A stretch of DNA of 64,000 nucleotides from Planktomarina sp. Its GTDB lineage: Bacteria > Pseudomonadota > Alphaproteobacteria > Rhodobacterales > Rhodobacteraceae. A program made the position numbers and the translations under genes. Shown in pieces: positions 47,645 through 56,818 of this stretch; within the stretch, counting starts at the first letter, position 1; every line of letters starts with the position of its first letter. The notes beneath the pieces were generated by a model that was not told where the DNA came from, searched no databases, and saw nothing but the letters and a program-made list of their open reading frames with translations. The stretch is from the NCBI GenBank assembly GCA_020630015.1, contig JAHDCF010000007.1, positions 1 through 64,000 of the forward strand, read 5' to 3'.

Positions 47645-48732
47645 GACCCGGCCCCAAACAGGATTTGTGCAACGGCATGGGCGGCCTGTTGCGTGGTGGA
47701 CACCCCACCCAAATCACGGGTCAGGGCCGTACCGGTGCCCACAACATGATCCACTGCTTGGCGCAGGTTTTGGGCGTCGTTGATCATGGCATCATTGGAA
47801 TGCCTGATCCCCAGCCAATCCAACATCATCGCCGCCGACAGGATCATCGCAAAGGGGTTTGCCAACCCTTGCCCGGCGATATCTGGGGCCGATCCATGGC
47901 ATGGCTGAAAAACCGCGTGGTGCAATCCGATATCCGCTGATGGTGCCAGCCCAAGCCCACCCATCAAACCAGCGCCCAAATCGGACAGGATATCCCCGAA
48001 CATGTTCTCGGTCACCATGACATCAAAATCCCATGGTTTCTGGACCATCCAAAGGGCGGTGGCATCCACATAGGCATGATCGCTTTGCAGATCAGGGTGT
48101 TCGGCGGCCTCTGCATCAAAAATGTCGCGGAAAAAGGCAAAGGCGCGAAACACATTTGCCTTGTCCACACAGGTGACACGCCCGATACCGCGCCCGGCCT
48201 TTTTGCGGGTATGTGCCAAATCAAAGGCAAAGCGAAACAGTTTTTCAGAAATATCGCGCGTAATCAGCAGGGTTTCACGCGCCTCATCTTGCGTCACCTC
48301 TCCGCGCCCTTGGGTATGAAACAATCCCTCCGTGCTTTCGCGGATCAAAACAAAATCGATTTCTTTGCCCGGTGGTATTTTCAAAGGTGTTGGCTGTCCC
48401 CGCCGAACCGTCACGGGGCGCACCCCGGCAAATAGGGTCAATTCTTTGCGCAAATCAATTTGCGGCGAAATCTCGGTTCCATCTGCATACCGGATGTCGG
48501 GTAATCCCATTGCCGACAATAAAATGGCATCTGCCTTTTTTGCGATTTCAATCGATTGTGCGGGCAGGGCGTCACCTGTCTGGGCATAATGGGTGGCACC
48601 TGCCGGCGCATCTTGAAAGTTTAAGTCATAGGCATCTGTGCGATCCGCAAGTCGTTTAAGGATGGCAAGCGCGGGGGCCATAATCTCGGGCCCGATCCCA
48701 TCCCCATGAAACACTGCAATGGAATGGATCAT
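47641..48732 (-). CDS. Isocitrate/isopropylmalate dehydrogenase family protein (tartrate dehydrogenase-like)
   Basis: IAVFHGDGIGPEIMAPAL...LILRESTEGL-type VLIRESTEGLFHTQ...VTENMFGDILSDLGAGLMGGLGLAPSADIG...HGSAPDIAGQGLANPFAMILSAAMML. Confidence 0.9.
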   Translation of the reverse strand: MIHSIAVFHGDGIGPEIMAPALAILKRLADRTDAYDLNFQDAPAGATHYAQTGDALPAQSIEIAKKADAILLSAMGLPDIRYADGTEISPQIDLRKELTLFAGVRPVTVRRGQPTPLKIPPGKEIDFVLIRESTEGLFHTQGRGEVTQDEARETLLITRDISEKLFRFAFDLAHTRKKAGRGIGRVTCVDKANVFRAFAFFRDIFDAEAAEHPDLQSDHAYVDATALWMVQKPWDFDVMVTENMFGDILSDLGAGLMGGLGLAPSADIGLHHAVFQPCHGSAPDIAGQGLANPFAMILSAAMMLDWLGIRHSNDAMINDAQNLRQAVDHVVGTGTALTRDLGGVSTTQQAAHAVAQILFGAGS

Positions 48733-48911
48733 GGTTGGTGGCCCCTTTGGTGATCAAAATAATGTATAAAACAATGTATACATAAATAGTCTGTGTTGCA
48801 AAGGCGTGGCTGATATCGGCGGGTGTTTGTTTTTGAACCCTTTGGGCCCCAACATTGCCATACCGCCATCCAACGGCTTTAAGGGCGTGGAACAAACAGG
48901 AAAGAACCGCC

Positions 48912-49706
48912 ATGCCCGCGCCGCACAACACATTCAAACACGCGTTAAAAAACCATGTCTTGCAGATCGGCTGTTGGTTGGGGCTTGCCGATGCCTATGC
49001 CGCAGAAATTAGCGCCAGCGCCGGGTTTGATTGGGTGGTGGTCGATGGCGAACATGCGCCCAATGATTTGCGTTCGATCACCGCCCAGTTGCAGGTGATT
49101 GCCGCCCGGGCGTGCCATCCAGTGGTGCGTGTGCCGGTGGGGGAAACATGGATTTTGAAACAGGTTTTGGATGCAGGGGCCCAAACCGTTTTGGTGCCCA
49201 TGGTTGAAAGTGCGGCCCAAGCGCAGGGATTGGTGGATGCGGTAACTTATCCCCCGCATGGTATTCGTGGCGTCGGTGCGGCCCTTGCCCGCGCGTCCGA
49301 TTTTTCGGGGATTGACGATTATCTGACAACGGCCCGTGATCAAATTTGCCTGCTGGTACAGGTGGAAAATCGCGCAGGTCTGAATGCCTTGGATGATATT
49401 TTGGCCGTGGAGGGTGTGGATGGCGTATTCATCGGGCCGGCTGATCTGGCCGCCGATATGGGGTTTTTGGGCAATGCGAACCACCCGGATGTCAAGGCAA
49501 CGATTTTGAATGCGATTGAACGCATTGTTGATGCGGGTAAGGCCGCTGGGATTTTAACCTTGGATCCCCAATTGCAAACGCAATGTCGCGACCTCGGTGC
49601 CACCTTCATCGCGACAGAGATCGATGTGACGCTTTTTGCCAAACAAATGCGCGCGTCTGCGGCGGATGCCCATGCCCATCTGGATCCGGCGACGCATGGG
49701 GGGTGA
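48912..49706 (+). CDS. HpcH/HpaI family aldolase
   Basis: QIGCWLGLADAYAAEISASAGFDWVVVDGEHAPNDL...ILKQVLDAGAQTVLVPMVESAAQAQ...VQVENRAGLNALDDILAVEGVDGVFIGPADLAADMG. Confidence 0.93.
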   Translation: MPAPHNTFKHALKNHVLQIGCWLGLADAYAAEISASAGFDWVVVDGEHAPNDLRSITAQLQVIAARACHPVVRVPVGETWILKQVLDAGAQTVLVPMVESAAQAQGLVDAVTYPPHGIRGVGAALARASDFSGIDDYLTTARDQICLLVQVENRAGLNALDDILAVEGVDGVFIGPADLAADMGFLGNANHPDVKATILNAIERIVDAGKAAGILTLDPQLQTQCRDLGATFIATEIDVTLFAKQMRASAADAHAHLDPATHGG

Positions 49707-49783
49707 ACATCCAGATTCACTTGATGTTAAGAATTTGCCGCGCGCTGTTAACCAAATTGCGAAACTGCCCGATTTTAGGGGCG

Positions 49784-49826
49784 GTGTACGTTCGGTGTAC
49801 AGGTTGTGTACGGTTTGTGTACAGGT
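49784..49826 (+). repeat. Four direct repeats of (G/T)GTGTAC-type units with exact 11-bp period
   Basis: TGTAC at 49785, 49796, 49807 and 49818: ggtgtacgttcggtgtacaggttgtgtacggtttgtgtacaggt. Confidence 0.8.
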
Positions 49827-49931
49827 TGTGCCATCAGGATCTGGCCGCTTTTGGAAACGGTTAACGATGCGTGCGGTGGTGCCAATCGCCCTTGTGACGG
49901 CGTTCATTTCGCGACAGATATTGGATTTTTG

Positions 49932-50381
49932 ATGCCGAATTATATCCTCGTTTTGGCCCTGTTGCCCTTTGCATTTTGGATCGTGATTTCAGATTTGAAA
50001 CAGCGCATTATTCCAAATCTTGCGGTCGTTGCCACCGCTATGATTGGCCTGCTGTGGGCGGGTATGGCTGAGCTGACGACTGCAGTTGTTCACTTGATTG
50101 CGGCCGGTGTGGTGACCGTGTTCTTTGTGACAATTTCACACCTTTCGAACCGCCAAAATTCGGGGGGTGGTTTTGGGATGGGGGACGCCAAATTATTTGG
50201 GGCAGGGGCCATGGTTTCAGGCCCGTGGCAGGTGCCAGAGCTGATCCTTATTCCCAGCTGTTTGGCGGTGCTTTTTCTTGTGCTCACCAAATATCAAGGG
50301 CGGTTGCCCTTTGGTGTTTTTATTGCCCCGTCGATCCTGATGATCTGTCTTCTGCCACCTTTGATTTTGGGGTTACATTAA
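49932..50381 (+). CDS. A24-type prepilin peptidase (TadV/CpaA-like)
   Basis: FWIVISDLKQRIIPNLAV (first Asp) and GGGFGMGDAKLFGAGAM (GxGD). Confidence 0.85.
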   Translation: MPNYILVLALLPFAFWIVISDLKQRIIPNLAVVATAMIGLLWAGMAELTTAVVHLIAAGVVTVFFVTISHLSNRQNSGGGFGMGDAKLFGAGAMVSGPWQVPELILIPSCLAVLFLVLTKYQGRLPFGVFIAPSILMICLLPPLILGLH

Positions 50382-50984
50382 GATTGGATAAAGGGTCAGA
50401 ACCAATAGGAGCGCCATGATAAAGTTGAATATTCTCAACCTCTTAGGCGTATTCAAGACCCGACGAACTTGTTTGCCCATCCAGGCCCAAAGGGTGATGC
50501 ACGGAATATTCACCGCCCCAAACACAAAGGCCACAAGCAAGGTGCCCCAAATGCGTTGGTCGGCGGCCACATAAAATGTGATGGCGGTAATCGCCATTGT
50601 CCATGCTTTGGGGTTCACCCATTGAAAAGCAGCCGCCTGCAAAAAGGTGAAAGGTTTACCTGTTTCTTCCACGGTGTTTATCTTTGGGGCGGCTGTTGCG
50701 ATTTTCCATGCCAACCACAAAAGATACGCAACAGAAACGACCTTCAGCACCGTGTGCAAAATCGGGAATTGTTCAAACAATCCGGCCAGCCCAAGCCCAA
50801 CCAAAATTACCATAAAAACAAAGCCCAGGCCCACACCCATCATATGTGGCATCGTGCGGCGCATTCCGAAATTTGCGCCACTGGCCATCAACATCAGGTT
50901 GTTCGGCCCCGGTGTGATCGAACTGACAAAGGAAAATCCCAAAAGGGACAAGAAAAGCTCAAAACTCATGCCCTTCATTCCCAT
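50373..50984 (-). CDS. LysE family translocator
   Basis: SSITPGPNNLMLMASGANFGMRRTMPHMMGVGLGF...QWVNPKAWTMAI. Confidence 0.9.
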   Translation of the reverse strand: MGMKGMSFELFLSLLGFSFVSSITPGPNNLMLMASGANFGMRRTMPHMMGVGLGFVFMVILVGLGLAGLFEQFPILHTVLKVVSVAYLLWLAWKIATAAPKINTVEETGKPFTFLQAAAFQWVNPKAWTMAITAITFYVAADQRIWGTLLVAFVFGAVNIPCITLWAWMGKQVRRVLNTPKRLRIFNFIMALLLVLTLYPILM

Positions 50985-51022
50985 GATTTGCGCAGGGATG
51001 AAATCGGAAATTAGGCAGTTCC

Positions 51023-51103
51023 AAATAAAAACGGCGCCACACCGGGAGGAGGTGCATGACGCCGTTTATTTCAAAACCCAAGAAGGGGAGGACGGGTTTG
51101 AAA
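51023..51103 (-). ncRNA. Cuckoo/CcsR-like sRNA: two consecutive hairpins with CCUCCUCCC / CCUCCCC loops
   Basis: Minus strand CAAACCC-gtcctccccttctt-GGGTTTTG then AAACGGCG-tcatgcaCCTCCTCCCggtgtgg-CGCCGTTTTTATTT, directly downstream of a DUF1127 gene. Confidence 0.65.
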
Positions 51104-51110
51104 GAAATTC

Positions 51111-51326
51111 TTAAGCTGTCTGTGACACTTCTTTTGCGATCCGCTTGATTTCACAGCGATTGATGCCAAGATCGCCCAAATCGCGGTCCGACAGTTGTGA
51201 AAGTTCGGCAACCGTTGTGCGATACACTTTGCGGCGCTGCGCGGCTTCGATAAAGTTGGTCAACCAACCTGTTGCGCGGGCCTTAAGTGGGGCAGTAAGT
51301 GTTACAGTTTCGTTCGTAATAGCCAT
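51111..51326 (-). CDS. DUF1127 domain protein
   Basis: WLTNFIEAAQRRKVYRTTVAELSQLSDRDLGDLGINRCEIKRIAKEV. Confidence 0.9.
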   Translation of the reverse strand: MAITNETVTLTAPLKARATGWLTNFIEAAQRRKVYRTTVAELSQLSDRDLGDLGINRCEIKRIAKEVSQTA

Positions 51327-51542
51327 TTCATCTACCTCAAGTCTTTAGCCGGGGGTCCAATTGTCCCGCTGACACCGCTAACATGATGCTAATGCTGCGA
51401 CTGCACAATAACTGAATTTGAAATGCCGCTATGCAGAAAATGCATGGGTTTCTGGTGGTTGGTTTGATGGAGTCTGCGACAAAGCCGCCCTTGCGCAAAG
51501 GCAAGGTGCGTGGCACTTCACCCAGAAGAGAAGGAGCGCGCC

Positions 51543-52601
51543 ATGGCCATCACCCGAGACGACATTCTTGCAAAGCTAAGCCTGCTGGAATTGCCAGATG
51601 GTGGAAACTTGGTCAGCCGTGATTTCGTCCGTGCGCTTACAGTTGAAGGTGGCAACGTCCGATACGTCATCGAAGCCCCATCACCCGCCATCGCCCAAAA
51701 GATGGAGGCGATCCGCGCCGCGTCTGAAGATCTGGTCAAAGGTATTGACGGTGTTTCATCCGTATCCGCCTTGTTGACGGCCCACGAAGACAAAGGGCCG
51801 CCACCCAGTTTGAAAGTTGGTAAGCATCCAACCCCACAAGCGGGGCCACAGGCCATCCCGGGCGTGAAACGCATCATCCCCGTTGCGTCTGGTAAAGGGG
51901 GCGTTGGCAAATCCACAGTTTCTGCAAATCTGGCGGTTGCTTTGGCGCAAAAGGGTTGGAAAGTCGGTCTTTTGGATGCAGATATCTATGGGCCCAGTCA
52001 GCCGCGCATGATGGGGGTGAACCAACGCCCGGCCAGTCCTGATGGCAAAACGATTATTCCACTTAAGGCACACGGCGTGACGTTCATGTCCATCGGCCTG
52101 ATGTTAGAGGCAAACAAAGCCGTGGTGTGGCGCGGACCAATGTTGATGGGCGCGTTACAACAGATGTTGCTGCAGGTGGAGTGGGGCGAACTTGATGCCC
52201 TGATTGTTGATTTGCCGCCCGGCACTGGGGACGTACAGTTAACCCTTTGTCAAAAGGTTCCTGTCACTGGTGCGGTCATTGTTTCCACGCCCCAAGACGT
52301 TGCCTTGATTGATGCGCGCAAAGCGTTGGATATGTTCGCCACTTTAAAAACGCCCATCCTTGGGTTCATTGAAAACATGAGCCAGTATATTTGTCCAAAT
52401 TGCGGGCATGAGGCGCATATTTTCGGAAATGGCGGCGTTCAATCCGAAGCAGAGTCATTGGACCTTCCGTTTCTTGGTGCATTGCCGTTGGATCTGTCCG
52501 TTCGATTGGCTGCGGATAACGGTGAGCCAGTTGTGTTGGAAGGCGGCCCCGTGTCTGACGCTTATGGCAACCTAGCTCAAGCCATCATGGATCGGGCCTG
52601 A
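51543..52601 (+). CDS. mrp: Mrp/NBP35-type Fe-S carrier P-loop ATPase
   Basis: IIPVASGKGGVGKSTVSANLAVALAQKGWKVGLLDADIYGPSQPRMMG...DLPPGTGDVQLTLCQKVPVTGAVIVSTPQDVALIDARKALDMF...CPNCG. Confidence 0.95.
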   Translation: MAITRDDILAKLSLLELPDGGNLVSRDFVRALTVEGGNVRYVIEAPSPAIAQKMEAIRAASEDLVKGIDGVSSVSALLTAHEDKGPPPSLKVGKHPTPQAGPQAIPGVKRIIPVASGKGGVGKSTVSANLAVALAQKGWKVGLLDADIYGPSQPRMMGVNQRPASPDGKTIIPLKAHGVTFMSIGLMLEANKAVVWRGPMLMGALQQMLLQVEWGELDALIVDLPPGTGDVQLTLCQKVPVTGAVIVSTPQDVALIDARKALDMFATLKTPILGFIENMSQYICPNCGHEAHIFGNGGVQSEAESLDLPFLGALPLDLSVRLAADNGEPVVLEGGPVSDAYGNLAQAIMDRA

Positions 52602-52624
52602 ACGCAAAGCCGAATTCCAACCTT

Positions 52625-52776
52625 ACGGGAATTCGTGGGATAGATTCGAAAAATCAGGATATTGTGCCTGATGGGCGGGTGGATTTGATAAATTCCTAGC
52701 CGAAAAACTGCCATTTTCCTCAATAAATTAGGTATTTTCTCAAAAATACGGGATTTTATGGGAAAAATTTGGGAAA
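52625..52776. promoter_or_regulatory. Phased GGGA boxes (MraZ-box-like), forward orientation
   Basis: CGGGA 52626, TGGGA 52636; CGGGA 52750, TGGGA 52760, TGGGA 52771 (10-11 bp phasing within each group). Confidence 0.5.
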
Positions 52777-52880
52777 AACTTAACATACTATATGTAGTGT
52801 TTAATCCTCGCTATGGGTGGTACATTTATTTCATTGTTCTCTTTGTGTTCTGGTGATGTGTCGATCTAAGTTATTGAAAC

Positions 52881-52935
52881 TTCCCAATATTTCCCGTAAT
52901 TCCCCAAAAATTCTATTGATTACCACGATTTCCCA
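52881..52935. promoter_or_regulatory. Phased TCCC boxes (MraZ-box-like), reverse orientation
   Basis: ttcccaatatttcccgtaattcccc: TCCC at 52882, 52892, 52901; another TCCCA near 52930. Confidence 0.5.
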
Positions 52936-52944
52936 TGGCATACC

Positions 52945-53160
52945 GTCTTCATCGGATCGAGACTAACAAGATCAATAAGCGGCGCTAAGACCGCAAAGGC
53001 GAAAAGCAGGTTTTATACAGGCACCTCGAATTCGATCAAAGAGATCCGGCGCGCATGCGAGCAGACATCCCCCCAGGTGGCGCGCGCAGCTGGACATCCC
53101 GCAAGGGACGAGGGCGGCGGATTGATCAGTGGCAGCAGATCAATCCGCCGTTTTTATTTG
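52945..53160 (+). ncRNA. Probable UpsM-like leader-derived sRNA upstream of mraZ (5' end approximate)
   Basis: Long non-coding leader between mrp and mraZ ending in a strong intrinsic terminator, the same position as UpsM in the R. sphaeroides dcw leader. Confidence 0.5.
53116..53158 (+). terminator. Strong intrinsic terminator in the mraZ leader
   Basis: GGCGGATTGATC-agtggcagca-GATCAATCCGCC-gtttttattt, perfect 12-bp stem. Confidence 0.9.
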
Positions 53161-53201
53161 ACGGGGCTGCGCGCCCCAAAACGTGAGTGAGGACCGCCCA
53201 A

Positions 53202-53720
53202 GTGGCAAGACGGTTCAGAGGTGAAAGCCACCATAAGGTGGATGGGAAAGGTCGGGTTTCGGTTCCGGCCTCCTTTCGCCGTGTGCTTGAGGCGGGCGAT
53301 CCAAACTGGCGCGATGGCGACAATCCAGAGCTGGTAATTGTTTATGGCGATCATCGCCGGGCTTTCCTAGAGTGTTACACAATGGAAGCGATCGAAGAGG
53401 TTGATGCCAAAATTGCCGCCCTTCCGCGTGGATCCATGCAGCGTAAAATGCTGGAAAGATTGTTTTCAGGCCAATCCTTTCCAACAACGGTGGATGAAAC
53501 CGGGCGTCTGGTTCTTCCTGCAAAGTTACGCAAGAAAATCGATCTTGAAGCAGAGGCGTTTTTCATTGCTGCTGGGGATACTTTTCAAATTTGGAAGCCT
53601 GAAACCTATGAGGCGGAAGAACAAGCAAAAACAGAGGCTTGGCTTGATGAGTTGCCAGAGGATTTTGATCCATTAATCTATTTGGATGAAGGGCCTGCAG
53701 TGGGTGAAGGCGGTGACTGA
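53202..53720 (+). CDS. mraZ: Transcriptional regulator MraZ (GTG start favoured)
   Basis: [27 protein letters not shown]...[39 protein letters not shown]. Confidence 0.92.
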   Translation: MARRFRGESHHKVDGKGRVSVPASFRRVLEAGDPNWRDGDNPELVIVYGDHRRAFLECYTMEAIEEVDAKIAALPRGSMQRKMLERLFSGQSFPTTVDETGRLVLPAKLRKKIDLEAEAFFIAAGDTFQIWKPETYEAEEQAKTEAWLDELPEDFDPLIYLDEGPAVGEGGD

Positions 53721-54678
53721 AATCCCGCACATCCCAGTGCTTATCGATCCGTTGATCGAGGCTGTGACACCCGTGAAAGGGGTTTGGATTGACGCAACTT
53801 TTGGCGCCGGTGGTTACACACGGCGCCTTTTGGCTGCTGGGGCAGAGCGTGTCATCGGCATCGATCGCGACCCAACTGTGCGTGAATTGAACGCCGATTG
53901 GATGGATGACCGGGTTTCATTGGTAACAGATACATTTTCCAACTTAGACAAAGTGGTGGGTGTGGCGGACGGTGTCGTTCTGGATTTGGGCGTTTCATCC
54001 ATGCAAATCGATCAAGCCGACCGAGGGTTTTCTTTTCAAAAAGATGGTCCTTTGGATATGCGGATGGGCGATAATGGGCCAACGGCCGCAGATTTGGTAA
54101 ACAGCCTAGGAGAGGTAGAGCTTGCCGAAATCCTCTATGTATTTGGCGAAGAACGCGCATCGCGCCGCGTCGCCAAAGCAATCATAAAGGCACGCCAAGA
54201 CTCTGAAATCACACGCACCTTGCAATTGGCGGAAATCATCAGTGGTGTTTTACCACGCCAAAAGCCAGGTCAATCCCACCCCGCAACCCGCAGTTTTCAA
54301 GCCATTCGCATTGCGGTGAATGCGGAGTACGATCAGTTATCACAGGGTCTTAATGCGGCCGAACGCGTTTTGTCACCGGGTGGGTTTTTGGCCGTTGTCA
54401 CCTTTCATTCTGTCGAAGATCGCATTGTTAAACGCTTCTTCCAAAATCGAGGTGATAGCAAAGCCGGAAGTCGACATGCGCCAGAGGTGGAGGCTGTGAA
54501 AGGCACCTTCGCGCCGATCACGCGCAAAGCGATCAGTGCATCAGAGCGAGAGGTTCAATCCAACCCTCGGGCGCGGTCCGCCCGCCTTCGGGTTGGGCAA
54601 CGGACCAATCAACCCATTGAAAAACAAGATAATTCTAGAATTGGTGTGCCGGAACTTCGGCAAAGGGGGGCGGCATGA
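53686..54678 (+). CDS. rsmH: 16S rRNA (cytosine(1402)-N(4))-methyltransferase
   Basis: [35 protein letters not shown]...[28 protein letters not shown]...[17 protein letters not shown]. Confidence 0.95.
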   Translation: MKGLQWVKAVTEIPHIPVLIDPLIEAVTPVKGVWIDATFGAGGYTRRLLAAGAERVIGIDRDPTVRELNADWMDDRVSLVTDTFSNLDKVVGVADGVVLDLGVSSMQIDQADRGFSFQKDGPLDMRMGDNGPTAADLVNSLGEVELAEILYVFGEERASRRVAKAIIKARQDSEITRTLQLAEIISGVLPRQKPGQSHPATRSFQAIRIAVNAEYDQLSQGLNAAERVLSPGGFLAVVTFHSVEDRIVKRFFQNRGDSKAGSRHAPEVEAVKGTFAPITRKAISASEREVQSNPRARSARLRVGQRTNQPIEKQDNSRIGVPELRQRGAA

Positions 54679-55010
54679 AAGGTGTGATCCTAAGCCTTGT
54701 GGTGGCGTTTGTGATGGTTTTGGCGGTGTGGGCTTATTCTGAAAATTACACCACGCAGCAATCCTTGGATGAGGTAAGTGCATTAAACCGCGACATTGCC
54801 AGCGCCAAGGCCCGCCTTCGGGTTTTAAATGCTGAATGGGCATGGCTAAACCGGCCTGAAAGATTATCCGAATTGGCACGTATCAATTTTGAAGCACTGG
54901 AATTGTTGCACCTTAACCCCAATCACTTCGCCAAAATTGATGACATTCCCATGGCCCCCGCTGGTTTGCAGGGCGTGACTGATATTATGGCCCGTGAGGT
55001 GCAGGAATGA
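54675..55010 (+). CDS. ftsL: Cell division protein FtsL
   Basis: Single TM then [37 protein letters not shown]; between rsmH and ftsI. Confidence 0.85.
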   Translation: MKGVILSLVVAFVMVLAVWAYSENYTTQQSLDEVSALNRDIASAKARLRVLNAEWAWLNRPERLSELARINFEALELLHLNPNHFAKIDDIPMAPAGLQGVTDIMAREVQE

Positions 55011-56788
55011 TCAGAAAGCCCCTTCGCCCTTTGGCGGCGGTATTTTCCGCCCGCGCCGCCGGTCAAAACCCAGATGAGATTGAGGCAGCCAACACCAAAG
55101 AACGCGCTTTGGCCCTACAAGAGAGCCTTTTGACGACGACGCGCCGTCGGCTGTGGCTTTTGACGGGAATGTTTTTGTTCGCTTATGTCTTGATTGCCGT
55201 GCAAATGGTCAGCCTTTCCGTGTCTGATCCAGTTGAACCACGCGCCCGCGCGACGGGATCCCCGATCTTGGCCAGCCGCGCGGATATCATCGATCGTAAT
55301 GGGCGCGTATTGGCGACCAACATTGATACCTTTTCGGTTTATGCCCATCCGCAACAAATCATCGACAAACCTTTTGCAGCCCAACGATTGGCCGAGATTT
55401 TTCCAGATTTGGAAGGCCCTAAACTTTTGGAACGCTTTAACGGAAGCCAAAAGTTTATGTGGATCAAAGGCCACATCAGCCCCGAAGAAAAACAAGCAGT
55501 GCATGATATCGGTGATCCCGGCCTTCTTTTTGGGCCTCGTGAAATGCGCTTGTATCCCAACGAAGCGATTGCAGCACATGTTTTGGGCGGGGCAACCTTT
55601 GGGGAACAAGGCACACATTCCGCCGAAGTTGTGGGTGTTGCAGGCGTTGAAAAATCATTTGACGAATTTCTTCGCGATCCAGCGCATTCGGGTAAACCGC
55701 TTCAGCTGTCGTTGGATTTGACAGTTCAAGCCGCCCTTGAAGACGTGTTGTACGGCGGCATGAATATTATGAACGCCAAAGGCGCATCAGCCGTATTGAT
55801 GGATGCAAACACAGGGGAAATTGTGGCATTATCTTCTATCCCCGATTTTGATCCTAATAAGCGACCGCAGGTTTTGACGGAAGGGGCCCAAGACGATAGC
55901 CCGTTGTTCAATAGGGCCATTCAAGGGATGTATGAGCTTGGGTCTGCATTGAAAATTTTCACGGTTGCACAGGCGCTTGAGCTTAACTTGGTGAACTCGA
56001 ACACCAAAATTGACACCCGTGGCCCTTTGCGTTGGGGACGGCACAAAATCAAAGATTTCTCGAACTATGGGCCCAGTTTGTCGACCAAGAAGGTGATCGT
56101 CAAATCATCCAACATCGGAACCGCGCGGATTGCGATGATGATTGGGGGCAAGCGTCAAAAGGCGTTTTTGGAAGAACTTGGTTTTTTAACCCACACCCCA
56201 ATTGAAACAATAGAAGGGCCCACAGGGCGCCCGCAGTTTCCTAAAACGTGGTCAGAGATTTCTACAATGACCATTTCATATGGTCACGGGATTTCAACGT
56301 CACCGGTTCATCTAGCAGCGGCCTATGCCTCTGTCACCAATGGGGGGACGTTGGTTCGTCCGACTCTGATCAAACAAACCGATTATCAGCGCGGACCGCG
56401 CGTTGTGTCTGAACAGGTGTCTATGCAGGTGCGTGATATGTTACGCGCTGTCGTGACTGAGGGCACCGCAAGTTTTGGCGAAGTTCCGGGGTATGCTGTT
56501 GGTGGAAAAACTGGGACAGCTGACAAACCAAAACCAAGTGGTGGATATTACGATGACAAAGTCATCGCGACATTCGCCAGTATATTTCCAAGCCATGACC
56601 CGAAATATGTACTGATACTCAGCCTTGATGAGCCTGAGGATCGCACTGGGCCAAAGGTGCGACGAACAGCCGGTTGGACGGCGGTCCCCGTCGCGGCAGA
56701 GGCCATTCGCAGGGTTGCGCCCCTGTTGGGCGTGGCGCCAGATGTTGATCCAAGTGCCAAAGGCGGTGTAACGCTGGCGTCGCACTGA
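55007..56788 (+). CDS. ftsI: Peptidoglycan transpeptidase FtsI (PBP3)
   Basis: ADIIDRNGRVLATNIDTFSVYAHP...YELGSALKIFTVAQALEL...KSSNIGTARIA...VGGKTGTADKP (SxxK as SALK). Confidence 0.95.
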   Translation: MIRKPLRPLAAVFSARAAGQNPDEIEAANTKERALALQESLLTTTRRRLWLLTGMFLFAYVLIAVQMVSLSVSDPVEPRARATGSPILASRADIIDRNGRVLATNIDTFSVYAHPQQIIDKPFAAQRLAEIFPDLEGPKLLERFNGSQKFMWIKGHISPEEKQAVHDIGDPGLLFGPREMRLYPNEAIAAHVLGGATFGEQGTHSAEVVGVAGVEKSFDEFLRDPAHSGKPLQLSLDLTVQAALEDVLYGGMNIMNAKGASAVLMDANTGEIVALSSIPDFDPNKRPQVLTEGAQDDSPLFNRAIQGMYELGSALKIFTVAQALELNLVNSNTKIDTRGPLRWGRHKIKDFSNYGPSLSTKKVIVKSSNIGTARIAMMIGGKRQKAFLEELGFLTHTPIETIEGPTGRPQFPKTWSEISTMTISYGHGISTSPVHLAAAYASVTNGGTLVRPTLIKQTDYQRGPRVVSEQVSMQVRDMLRAVVTEGTASFGEVPGYAVGGKTGTADKPKPSGGYYDDKVIATFASIFPSHDPKYVLILSLDEPEDRTGPKVRRTAGWTAVPVAAEAIRRVAPLLGVAPDVDPSAKGGVTLASH

Positions 56789-56818
56789 TTGGGTGACTCG
56801 AACAGCTTGGGGGCGTTC

